From assembly GCA_903828685.1 (NCBI GenBank), contig CAIKNB010000014.1, positions 1-7,528 on the forward strand: DNA of 7,528 nucleotides. The letters are read 5' to 3'. Shown here piece after piece: positions 1 through 6,385 of the stretch. Within the stretch, counting starts at the first letter, position 1, and each line of letters opens with the position of its first letter. Origin of the DNA: Candidatus Uhrbacteria bacterium. GTDB taxonomy: Bacteria > Patescibacteriota > Patescibacteriia > 2-12-FULL-60-25. The translations under genes and the position numbers were made by a program. The notes below the pieces were generated by a model. That model did no database searches, was not told where the DNA came from, and worked only from the letters and a program-made list of their open reading frames with translations.

Positions 1-128
1 GGAACCGGCGGCACTGCTGGTACAGGCGGCAAAGGCGGTTCGTCAGGTTCATCTGGAACCGGCGGCACTGCTGGTACAGGCGGCAAAGGCGGTTCGTCAG
101 GTTCATCTGGAACAGGCGGCACTGCTGG
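1..128 (+). repeat. 54-bp in-frame tandem repeat (18-residue Gly-rich unit)
   Basis: Bases 1-54 and 55-108 are identical. Bases 109-128 begin a third copy with one change (acc to aca at the second codon), after which the pattern degenerates. The unit encodes GTGGTAGTGGKGGSSGSS and keeps frame. Because the window opens at a unit boundary, more copies probably lie upstream. It looks like a flexible linker or stalk ahead of the EGF module. Confidence 0.95.
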
Positions 129-1317
129 AACTGCTGGTACGGGCGGAGTTGCCGACGGCGGCATCGCTTGTCCCGGCAACGGCAATTGTTCAGGTCATGG
201 GTCATGCTCCGGTATGACAGATAGTTGCATCTGTGATTCCGGATATGACGGAGCTGCCTGCGACATCTGCGCCAGCGGCTATGCCGGTTATCCTGATTGC
301 GTCATCCTGAACCAAGAATGCACCAATTGGACGCGCGACATATCGTTCGACTCAAATACCATGCTAACAGCCAGCGGCATCTGGGGTTCATCGTCCGATG
401 ACATCTACGTAACCGTCACGAGCTCAACCCAGGGCATGGTGGAACATTGGATCGGCGGTTGGTTGTTGGAGTCGCTGCCAACACACGTCAATGGAACAGC
501 CACGTTCCCCGAACGGGCCTATGCCATCTGGGGACTTTCATCCAACGATGCGTGGGCGACCGCAAATGGAAAATCCGGCACACAGGCCATGTTGTTCCAC
601 AAGGCCACCTTCATCAACGGTTGGACAGAAGACGATACCGAACCCGCAGCCATGTTTTTCAACAGCATCTGGGGCGCTGACAGCTCGAATATCTTTCTGT
701 TGGGAAAGCAGACAAGCGGATACCGTGTTTGGCGCAAGGCCGTCAGCGGTTGGAATGACATGTCGGCTCCATCTCCCGGAGCACATGGCGCGTTCACGCA
801 GGTCTGGGGATTGGATGCCAGTCACGTTTTCGTGTCCGGTTACGCCGACAGCAACGGTGATGGAAACCCTGACGGCGGTATCCTGCTTTACTGGAACGGA
901 AGCGCTTGGAACTCGCTCACTGTTCCGTCGGGTTGCATTGAGCTGAACGGCGTCCATGGCACGTCGCTCGGTGAAATCTGGGCGACCGGTGTGAATTCCA
1001 GCGGCCAAGGCGTGATCTACAGCATCACAAGCAACCTGACCACTTGGACTCCATTCGTCAGCTCGACCGTGACCTGGTACGGACCGATTTGGTCTACGCA
1101 GAATGGAAGATCCTTGGCTGGTGGCGATCAAGGCGCTACAGCCACAGCCGGTATCATGCGTCTTACGTCCATCATCCAAGGGGCGGCTTCCACCTCTTCG
1201 GTTGACGCCAAAGCTTATTGGCCTGCGGCATTCTGGTTCGATTCGGCTTCGAACACCATGCACGCTGTAACCAATTCGCCTCCTCAAGCCGGACATTATA
1301 CCGGTCTTTGTAACTGA
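1..1317 (+). CDS. Partial secreted surface protein: Gly-rich repeats, laminin-type EGF module, WG propeller-like repeats
   Basis: The frame is open from base 1, so the true start lies upstream; 438 residues are visible. Residues 1-43 are low-complexity Gly/Thr/Ser repeats. Residues 57-100 hold eight cysteines (57, 63, 69, 76, 78, 87, 90, 100) in a CxC..GY.G..C..C..GY pattern, which fits a laminin-type EGF module. Residues about 118-430 contain at least four units with an (I/V)WG-x-S/D-S-x(1-2)-(I/V/W) core followed by a G..W segment, plus two or three weaker ones. This resembles the WG/W-rich beta-propeller-like repeats of many Myxococcota surface proteins. Disulphide-capable cysteines and the Gly-rich linker imply an extracellular location, probably binding or adhesion. 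No catalytic motif is seen. It ends at TGA 1315-1317, directly before a terminator, so it is the last gene of its transcript. An ATG at 214 lies inside the EGF module and is not the start. The module reading is firm; the function is inferred. Confidence 0.85.
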   Translation, partial: GTGGTAGTGGKGGSSGSSGTGGTAGTGGKGGSSGSSGTGGTAGTAGTGGVADGGIACPGNGNCSGHGSCSGMTDSCICDSGYDGAACDICASGYAGYPDCVILNQECTNWTRDISFDSNTMLTASGIWGSSSDDIYVTVTSSTQGMVEHWIGGWLLESLPTHVNGTATFPERAYAIWGLSSNDAWATANGKSGTQAMLFHKATFINGWTEDDTEPAAMFFNSIWGADSSNIFLLGKQTSGYRVWRKAVSGWNDMSAPSPGAHGAFTQVWGLDASHVFVSGYADSNGDGNPDGGILLYWNGSAWNSLTVPSGCIELNGVHGTSLGEIWATGVNSSGQGVIYSITSNLTTWTPFVSSTVTWYGPIWSTQNGRSLAGGDQGATATAGIMRLTSIIQGAASTSSVDAKAYWPAAFWFDSASNTMHAVTNSPPQAGHYTGLCN

Positions 1318-1322
1318 CTTTG

Positions 1323-1364
1323 CACGCGGGCTTGCCACACTCCAGTGGCACCCGCGTGTTTTTT
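1323..1364 (+). terminator. Intrinsic terminator of the EGF/propeller gene
   Basis: An 8-bp GC-rich arm (1323-1330) pairs with 1351-1358, and an inner 6-bp arm (1333-1338) pairs with 1345-1350. A two-base bulge separates the arms and the loop is six bases. Six Ts follow at 1359-1364. It starts five bases after the stop codon, the textbook layout of a Rho-independent terminator. Confidence 0.93.
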
Positions 1365-1430
1365 AATTGATAGAAACGTCCCCTTAATGACGCCGTGCCT
1401 ATAAAGCAATAAATGCGCTGCTTAATTATT

Positions 1431-1460
1431 TGTACGGGCGCGGCGCGCCGTGCTCCTACA
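1431..1460. repeat. 30-bp palindromic element, intergenic copy
   Basis: The ends TGTA (1431-1434) and TACA (1457-1460) are inverted. The inner arms 1436-1444 and 1447-1455 pair over nine positions, two of them G-U in RNA, around a GC centre. One C-C mismatch flanks the arms on each side. The copy at 4589-4618 inside cysS matches at 23 of 30 positions, so this is a dispersed repeat and not a chance hairpin. It has no T tract and so is not a terminator. It ends eight bases before the -10 box of the next gene, covering where a -35 box would lie. Confidence 0.8.
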
Positions 1461-1465
1461 GAATG

Positions 1466-1474
1466 TGCTATAAT
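1466..1474 (+). promoter_or_regulatory. Extended -10 promoter of the S74 surface-protein gene
   Basis: TGCTATAAT is a perfect extended -10 (TGn plus TATAAT at 1469-1474). No good -35 is found at 16-18 bases upstream; that position is taken by the palindromic element. A start site 7-8 bases downstream would fall at about 1481-1482, only two or three bases before the ATG at 1484, so the mRNA is predicted to be essentially leaderless. The bases before the ATG contain no Shine-Dalgarno sequence. Confidence 0.8.
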
Positions 1475-1483
1475 ACCAGCAAT

Positions 1484-3919
1484 ATGAAACGCGTCTTTTT
1501 GCGCTACATTGCGCCCATCGCCATCGGCCTTTCAATTCCATCAGCAATATTTGCCGCTTCAGCGGTATTTTCCGGCCCCACCACCCAACCCACGGGCGGC
1601 AATGTGCCGGGAGTAATTTGGAATATGGTTGGTGGAGGTACACAACCAGGAGCGGTAATAAATATCGATGGTGCGGCATCTATGGGCAGTGCAAACATTG
1701 CAGGTCAAGCGAGCGCAGGAAACATAATGACGAATACAAATGATAGTAATATAAGAAAAAACATTTTAATTCAACCCACTTACGCATTCCATGTAGATCA
1801 AAACTCTGCATCAACTTATAACATGGGTAATTGGGGTGGGCTAGGAGGCACGTCAAAACCGATGACCTTTACGATTTATGGCGGTGCTAGATCTACTAGT
1901 ATCCCCATGCCAAACTCTGTCTTAGGTGAAGACGGCCGCGTACAAGCCGACAAATTCTGCTTCAACCCGGGTAATCCGGCTGATTGCATATTTTCCTGGT
2001 CCGGTGCCAGCGGCAATTTCGTGGTCAAGACTGGCGACACCATGACTGGCTCGCTTATCATCAACTCCGCAGGTACAAAGCCTTTGACGGTCACGGGCGG
2101 TGCTATCAACACAGGCGCCATCAATGGGACGAATTCTGTAGCCAACGGCTTTGGCGGACAATTCGTGGGCAACACGGCCGTGTACGCCAGCTCAACCGGC
2201 GCAGTTGGCATCGGCGTAGAAGGATTAGGCACTGATTCGGGCGCGGGCTTTTACGGCCTCGCTCCTTCGACCGGCGTGGGCGGTTATTTTTCAGGCGGCA
2301 CAGGAGCTGTAGTACAAGGCACGCAGGACGGCTTGATTGTGACCGGTCCGAGCTATTATGGAGTGTACGCCAATGATCCAGGCAATCATTTCGGCGTCGT
2401 GGGCAGAGGAACGATTGCTGGCGGCGCATTCTATAACGGCGCAACCAACAACGGCGCTTCAATCGGCATTTCCGGATATGCCTTAGACGCCAGCGGAACC
2501 ACACGCGTCACAAACAGTACGGATGGAACATCGGTAATACTTGGACAAAGCCTCCCGAACGCCATAGTCACTAACGGCGCCTTGACGGTCAAGGGCGGTA
2601 CTACAGATTCAGGAGCACAAACTCTAATGCCAGCACCTGATGGCAAAAACTACATTCGCGGCGATACTATCTTTGGTGATGTTTATCATAATCATGTCGG
2701 CATCGGACTCTCCAATCCTAATCAGGCCCTTTATATTGCTGATTCAAACAACGGAATCGTCTATGGCATGAAACTGGATAATTATTATGGAGCGGGCACG
2801 ATCACTCCCGGCTCTGGCGTCGGCATCCTTTTTTCCGTCCAAGGCGATGGCTGGAACTTGGACACTTCGCGCGGCAAGGGAGCAATCGTCTATTCCCAAA
2901 CCGACACTTGGGGACGCGGCGCAATAAGCTTCCTTCAAAATTCATCGGCTGACGCAAGCAACCCGACACTGGCAAATGCCGTAATGACCATCGCAAATAA
3001 CGGAAGCGTGGGCATCGGAAGCGCTCCGGTTCAAGGCCAGCTTTGGGTGAACAAATCCGTAGCAGGCGGCCAAGGCGGCGATGTCTGGATATCAAATAAC
3101 GCAGCTTCAACGCTCGGCAATACCAGCAGGTTGGCATTTGGAGTAGATGCTTCAACCGACCCCACTCCCAACGGCGGTATTGAGGACATCATGACCAACA
3201 CCGTCAGTGGCGCATCTGACATGAGCTTCAAAACTTGGAATGGTTCGTCTTATGGAGAAAGGATGAGAATAGGCGCGAACGGCAACGTGGGTATCGGAAT
3301 TGCGCCAGGCACTAATCAACTTTTAGTCGCAAACAATTCAACAATTAATTGCGCCTCGGGCTTTTACAATAACGCCTATAATGCTGGCGCTCAATTCGGT
3401 TGTCCTATTAAAACAGGCAACTCGTATGCGAGTGTCGCCAATATTTCAAATGGCAACAGAGTTGATTTTGCGGGCCTTGATGGTTCTGGAGTTGCCTACG
3501 CACTCAACGTCATTGGAACAGTTAATGTCTTCGGTACCGCATATAAATCGACTGGTATAAGCTGGGTCAATACGTCCGACATCAGGCTCAAAGACCATGT
3601 AGAGACCATGCCTTATGGTTTGGATGAGCTGGCCAAGCTGCACGTTATCAAATATCAATTCAAACCCAACAATCCTGAAAATCTGCCCTCAGACCAAGTT
3701 CATTTCGGGATGTCGGCCCAAGAAGTTTTGAAAGTTATTCCAGAAGCAGTTTCGTTAGACTCGCAAGGCTATTATCGGCTTGACGCTGATCCCATCATCT
3801 GGACTTCTGTCAATGCCATCAAACAACTCAAGGCCGAGAACGATACGCTTAAGGCAAAATACAGCGAGTTGGAGCAGCGTCTGAACAAACTGCAAACCGA
3901 AATCAACAACCTCAAATAA
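1484..3919 (+). CDS. Secreted fibre/adhesin-like protein with C-terminal S74 intramolecular chaperone domain
   Basis: 811 residues from ATG 1484. Residues 1-24 form a signal peptide (basic MKR, hydrophobic core, SAIFA-A cleavage region). An ATG at 1430 in the same frame adds residues encoded by the palindromic repeat and promoter and is rejected. A Pro/Gly segment (GGNVPG) follows, then a GDTMTGSL tail-fibre-like motif near residue 185. Residues about 200-340 are Gly-rich beta repeats (GV.G...GG.F.G). VGIG motifs occur at residues 241, 405, 509 and 602, as in fibre proteins. The C-terminus is an S74 domain: S698 and K703 in TSDIRLK form the expected Ser-Lys self-cleavage dyad, then FGMSAQEV and YYRLDADPIIW, ending in a coiled coil (about 778-811). 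In the family this domain trimerises the fibre, then cuts itself off. No phage genes are nearby, so this is probably a cell-surface adhesin. It is monocistronic, between its own promoter and terminator. Confidence 0.92.
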   Translation: MKRVFLRYIAPIAIGLSIPSAIFAASAVFSGPTTQPTGGNVPGVIWNMVGGGTQPGAVINIDGAASMGSANIAGQASAGNIMTNTNDSNIRKNILIQPTYAFHVDQNSASTYNMGNWGGLGGTSKPMTFTIYGGARSTSIPMPNSVLGEDGRVQADKFCFNPGNPADCIFSWSGASGNFVVKTGDTMTGSLIINSAGTKPLTVTGGAINTGAINGTNSVANGFGGQFVGNTAVYASSTGAVGIGVEGLGTDSGAGFYGLAPSTGVGGYFSGGTGAVVQGTQDGLIVTGPSYYGVYANDPGNHFGVVGRGTIAGGAFYNGATNNGASIGISGYALDASGTTRVTNSTDGTSVILGQSLPNAIVTNGALTVKGGTTDSGAQTLMPAPDGKNYIRGDTIFGDVYHNHVGIGLSNPNQALYIADSNNGIVYGMKLDNYYGAGTITPGSGVGILFSVQGDGWNLDTSRGKGAIVYSQTDTWGRGAISFLQNSSADASNPTLANAVMTIANNGSVGIGSAPVQGQLWVNKSVAGGQGGDVWISNNAASTLGNTSRLAFGVDASTDPTPNGGIEDIMTNTVSGASDMSFKTWNGSSYGERMRIGANGNVGIGIAPGTNQLLVANNSTINCASGFYNNAYNAGAQFGCPIKTGNSYASVANISNGNRVDFAGLDGSGVAYALNVIGTVNVFGTAYKSTGISWVNTSDIRLKDHVETMPYGLDELAKLHVIKYQFKPNNPENLPSDQVHFGMSAQEVLKVIPEAVSLDSQGYYRLDADPIIWTSVNAIKQLKAENDTLKAKYSELEQRLNKLQTEINNLK

Positions 3920-3920
3920 A

Positions 3921-3957
3921 AAATTCCCTTCCGCCGTGTGCGGAGGGGATTTTGATT
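3921..3957 (+). terminator. Intrinsic terminator after the S74 gene
   Basis: The left arm 3925-3934 pairs with 3940-3949 over ten positions (one G-U) around the five-base loop 3935-3939. Beyond one T-T mismatch, A-T pairs continue the stem. TTTT (3950-3953), G, then ATTT follow. The A-rich run before the stem could let it act on the minus strand too, but no minus-strand gene ends here. Confidence 0.87.
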
Positions 3958-3980
3958 TGGCCCGGTTTTTCTTGTAGGCT
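3952..3980 (+). promoter_or_regulatory. Probable cysS promoter
   Basis: TTGATT (3952-3957) and TAGGCT (3975-3980) are separated by 17 bases. The -10 box keeps only the key T1, A2 and T6 positions, so it is weak. The gap from the -10 to ATG 3990 is nine bases, the same as in the two plus-strand genes with strong -10 boxes, which supports both the promoter and the 3990 start. The -35 lies in the tail of the preceding terminator. Confidence 0.45.
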
Positions 3981-3989
3981 ATGACCATT

Positions 3990-5396
3990 ATGCTGAAACT
4001 GTTCAACACGCTCACGCGGACGCTCGAGGAGTTTAAGCCGCTCAACGACTCCAAAGTCGGCATGTATACGTGCGGACCGACTGTGTATTGGGACGCACAT
4101 ATCGGCAACTTCCGATCTTTCGTGCTGGAAGACGTATTGCGCCGCGTGTTGGAATTGAAAGGCTTTGAAGTCAAGCGCGTCATGAACATCACGGACGTAG
4201 GGCATCTGACGAGCGATGCGGACGAAGGCGAAGACAAGATGCTGGTGGCAGCCAAACGCGAAGGCAAAACAGCTTGGGACATCGCGCAGACTTATCTGGA
4301 TAAATTTGTTTCAGACACGACCAAGCTTAACATCGTCCTGCCGCCTAAGCCGCTCTTGTGCCGCGCCACCGATCATATCGCGGAGCAGATAGACTTGGTG
4401 AAGATCCTGTTGGACAAAGACTTCGCTTATCAGACCTCGGACGGCATCTACTTCGACACCTCAAAATTCCCGAATTACGGAAAACTTAGCGGACAAAAAC
4501 TGGCAGAAAAAGAAGAAGGCGCACGCATAGACATCAATCCGGAAAAACGCAACAAAACCGACTTTGCGTTGTGGAAATTTTCCAACCCTGTAGGGGCACG
4601 GCGTGCCGTGCCTCAACCAAAGAGATTGATGGAGTGGGAAAGTCCATGGGGCACAGGCTTTCCAGGCTGGCACGTGGAGTGCTCGGCTATGGCGCACAAA
4701 TATCTAGGCCAGCCTTTTGATATCCATTGCGGGGGCGTTGACCACATCGCCGTACACCACGAGAACGAAATCGCGCAGAGCGAAGCGGCTTTCGGCGTCA
4801 AATTGGCGGATTACTGGTGGCATAACGAGTTTTTGACCGTGGACGGTCAAAAGATGTCCAAATCTTTGGGCAACTTCTTTACGCTGGCTGATCTGGCTGA
4901 CAAGGGCTTTGAACCGTTGGCTCTGCGTTACTTTTACCTGGGCGCGCATTACCGCCAACTGCAAAACTTCACGCTCGATGCTTTGGGCGCGGCACAAAAC
5001 GCTTTGCGCAAGCTACACAACTTGGCACGCGATTTGGTAAAGACAGGAACCACGCTTGCGGAGTTCGAATCAGAATTTCTTTCTGCCGTGAATGACGACC
5101 TTAATATGCCGAAAGCATTGGCAGTGGTTTGGAAACTCATGGATTCGGACGCCACAGCAGGGGACAAGGGCGCGACTCTGCTCTGGATGGACCAGGTGCT
5201 CGGACTCTCGTTGGATAAATATGTGGCGCATCCGGTGGAAATCCCGGACGAGATCAAGGTCCTGGCCGCAGAACGGCAGGAAGCGCGCGATGCCAAAGAC
5301 TGGGATCAGTCAGACAAGCTTAGACTTGAAATAGAAAAACACGGCTGGACCGTCGAAGACGGCAAAGCCGGTCAAAAACTCTTACACAAGGACTAA
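3990..5396 (+). CDS. cysS: Cysteinyl-tRNA synthetase
   Basis: Class I aminoacyl-tRNA synthetase that charges tRNA-Cys with cysteine using ATP in the cytoplasm. There are 468 residues from ATG 3990 (E. coli about 461). ATG 3981 would add MTI; 3990 is preferred because family members commonly begin M-L-K-L/I-(Y/F)-N-T-L and because of promoter spacing. HIGN is at 37-40 and KMSKS at 288-292. The zinc ligands expected from E. coli are all present: C28, C231, H256 and E260, with the usual 25- and 4-residue spacings. The C-terminal helical region ends in the usual DWDQSDKLR...GWTVED signature. Oddity: residues about 200-209 (PVGARRAVPQ), between FALWKFS and the MEWESPWG motif, are encoded by a copy of the palindromic repeat and have no counterpart in typical CysS. 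The enzyme otherwise looks intact and functional. The stop overlaps the convergent corA stop. Confidence 0.97.
   Translation: MLKLFNTLTRTLEEFKPLNDSKVGMYTCGPTVYWDAHIGNFRSFVLEDVLRRVLELKGFEVKRVMNITDVGHLTSDADEGEDKMLVAAKREGKTAWDIAQTYLDKFVSDTTKLNIVLPPKPLLCRATDHIAEQIDLVKILLDKDFAYQTSDGIYFDTSKFPNYGKLSGQKLAEKEEGARIDINPEKRNKTDFALWKFSNPVGARRAVPQPKRLMEWESPWGTGFPGWHVECSAMAHKYLGQPFDIHCGGVDHIAVHHENEIAQSEAAFGVKLADYWWHNEFLTVDGQKMSKSLGNFFTLADLADKGFEPLALRYFYLGAHYRQLQNFTLDALGAAQNALRKLHNLARDLVKTGTTLAEFESEFLSAVNDDLNMPKALAVVWKLMDSDATAGDKGATLLWMDQVLGLSLDKYVAHPVEIPDEIKVLAAERQEARDAKDWDQSDKLRLEIEKHGWTVEDGKAGQKLLHKD
4589..4618. repeat. Palindromic element, copy inserted in frame within cysS
   Basis: This copy matches the intergenic one (1431-1460) at 23 of 30 positions. 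It keeps a perfect 8-bp inverted repeat (4595-4602 with 4605-4612) around a GT centre, while its right end has decayed. It is read as VGARRAVPQ and leaves the downstream cysS frame intact. The placement, in a surface linker just before the SPWG motif, is reminiscent of Rickettsia palindromic elements inserted inside genes. Confidence 0.75.
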
Positions 5397-6319
5397 ATCC
5401 ACCTTCTTTTTTTGAAGACGAGAACCGTGGCTATCCCAACTACGCCGACGATAGCCAATGCTTTGAGGAAACCGTAAGAATCGTCTTGCCACGGCATGCC
5501 TGACACCCGCATGGAGAACAAGGCAGCAATCAAAGACAGGGGATAGATGATGCCCATGAATACGGTCAGCGTCTTCATGATCTCGTTGGTGCGGTTTTCC
5601 ATGAGCGACGTGTGCGTCTCATGCAAGGCGTTGATGGTATCGCGCTGCACCTCGAGCGTATCCCAAATCTCCTTGGTGAAATCCACGAGCTGATCGTAAT
5701 AATCCTGCATGCGGTAGATGGGCATGACATCCGAACCCTGTGCCATGAGCGCGCGGATGATTTTTTTGTGGCCCTGCATGGCTTTGCGCACATTCACGAT
5801 GTTGGTCTTGATGCGCAAAAGCTCCATGATCACGCCGCGTTGGTCCGCGCCGAACAAGCTCTTTTCCACCTCGTCGATATCCGTGGAAAGATGCACCAGC
5901 ATGGGAAAAAGCGACTCCAGCAGCGAATCAAGCAGATCGTGCAGTACGTGCGCCAGCTCGGTTTTGGGGTTGGTCTTGCTCTTGGCCTCAAAATCCCGCA
6001 GCGCCTGGTTCACGGCCGGCAATTTTCCGGCATTGACCGTGACCAGCCTGTCGCGGGTGATGAAAAAATCCAGCTCAACCGTGCTCACAATGCGTGTTTT
6101 GGCGTCGAACACCGGAAACAGCAGGATCATGAACACATAACCGTCGCGCACCACCAGCTTGCAGCGCTGGAGCGGCGGCAGCACTTCGTTGAGGTCAACT
6201 GCGTGGAAGCCGTAAGGACGCAAAAAAGCCACCTCTTTCTCGGTATTGCGTTCGAGGTTTATCCATTCCAGATACGGGTTGGAAAGCTTCTTGATGCCGG
6301 GCGGCAGCCGTTTGGGCAT
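5393..6319 (-). CDS. corA: CorA-family magnesium/divalent-cation transporter
   Basis: 308 residues from the ATG at 6319-6317 (MPKRLPPG...), a normal CorA length. A frame extension to 6433 is rejected because a TGG-TACAAT promoter lies within it. The N-terminal cytoplasmic alpha/beta part (about 1-150) and long stalk helices (about 150-247, with the typical LLDSLLESLFPMLVHLSTDIDEVE segment) lead into two membrane helices at about 248-268 and 283-302. A basic KKRRWI tail follows, as in CorA. The family forms pentameric Mg2+ channels in the inner membrane. Oddity: the GMN selectivity motif at the end of the first membrane helix reads SMR (269-271), followed by VSGMPW. The loop is otherwise CorA-like, so ion choice may differ. 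Convergent with cysS; its stop (TAG) shares bases with the cysS stop, and no terminator is seen between them. Divergent from the acidic-protein gene. Confidence 0.9.
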   Translation of the reverse strand: MPKRLPPGIKKLSNPYLEWINLERNTEKEVAFLRPYGFHAVDLNEVLPPLQRCKLVVRDGYVFMILLFPVFDAKTRIVSTVELDFFITRDRLVTVNAGKLPAVNQALRDFEAKSKTNPKTELAHVLHDLLDSLLESLFPMLVHLSTDIDEVEKSLFGADQRGVIMELLRIKTNIVNVRKAMQGHKKIIRALMAQGSDVMPIYRMQDYYDQLVDFTKEIWDTLEVQRDTINALHETHTSLMENRTNEIMKTLTVFMGIIYPLSLIAALFSMRVSGMPWQDDSYGFLKALAIVGVVGIATVLVFKKRRWI

Positions 6320-6325
6320 GAACAC

Positions 6326-6334
6326 ATTGTACCA
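6326..6334 (-). promoter_or_regulatory. corA: Extended -10 promoter of corA
   Basis: On the minus strand TGG is followed by TACAAT (6331-6326), a good extended -10 with five of six matches. Six bases separate it from the ATG at 6319, so transcription would start at or next to the start codon (leaderless). No Shine-Dalgarno sequence precedes the ATG. No convincing -35 was found at 17 bases. Confidence 0.7.
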
Positions 6335-6367
6335 TATTGCAGTCTCAACACGGGATGACGGCAAGTG

Positions 6368-6376
6368 TGGTAAAAT
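6368..6376 (+). promoter_or_regulatory. Extended -10 promoter of the acidic-protein gene
   Basis: TGG-TAAAAT (box at 6371-6376) is an extended -10 with five of six matches. Exactly nine bases separate it from ATG 6386, as in the S74 gene. No Shine-Dalgarno sequence lies before the ATG, and no -35 was recognised. With the corA promoter it forms a 66-bp divergent control region whose two -10 boxes are 39 bases apart. Confidence 0.7.
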
Positions 6377-6385
6377 GTCGTACAT

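Noticed and set aside
1..128. CRISPR-like array
   Set aside because: The repeats are directly adjacent without spacers, keep the reading frame, and encode a Gly-rich linker.
1315..1317. TGA read as Gly or Trp (Gracilibacteria-type code)
   Set aside because: The TGA is followed at once by a strong terminator, no gene here has an internal TGA, and Trp is always TGG.
538..1338. 266-residue open frame on the minus strand opposite the EGF/propeller gene
   Set aside because: It is Arg/Ser/Gly-rich with no recognisable domain, overlaps a terminator at its start, and mirrors a gene with clear module structure on the plus strand.
1366..1430. Small RNA or short gene in the intergenic gap
   Set aside because: Only a weak 5-bp stem (AAGCA/TGCTT) is visible, with no -10-driven unit, terminator or coding pattern of its own.
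1430..1483. Upstream ATG start for the S74 gene
   Set aside because: It would put the palindromic element and the perfect extended -10 inside the coding region and bury the signal peptide; ATG 1484 gives a normal signal peptide.
4587..4616. Frameshift or sequencing error in cysS
   Set aside because: The frame is maintained on both sides, and the extra residues coincide with a copy of a repeat found elsewhere in the window, so insertion of the element explains it.
5612..6358. 248-residue plus-strand open frame opposite corA
   Set aside because: The minus strand encodes a full CorA with two membrane helices and its own promoter; the plus-strand frame is its His/Gln/Val-rich shadow.
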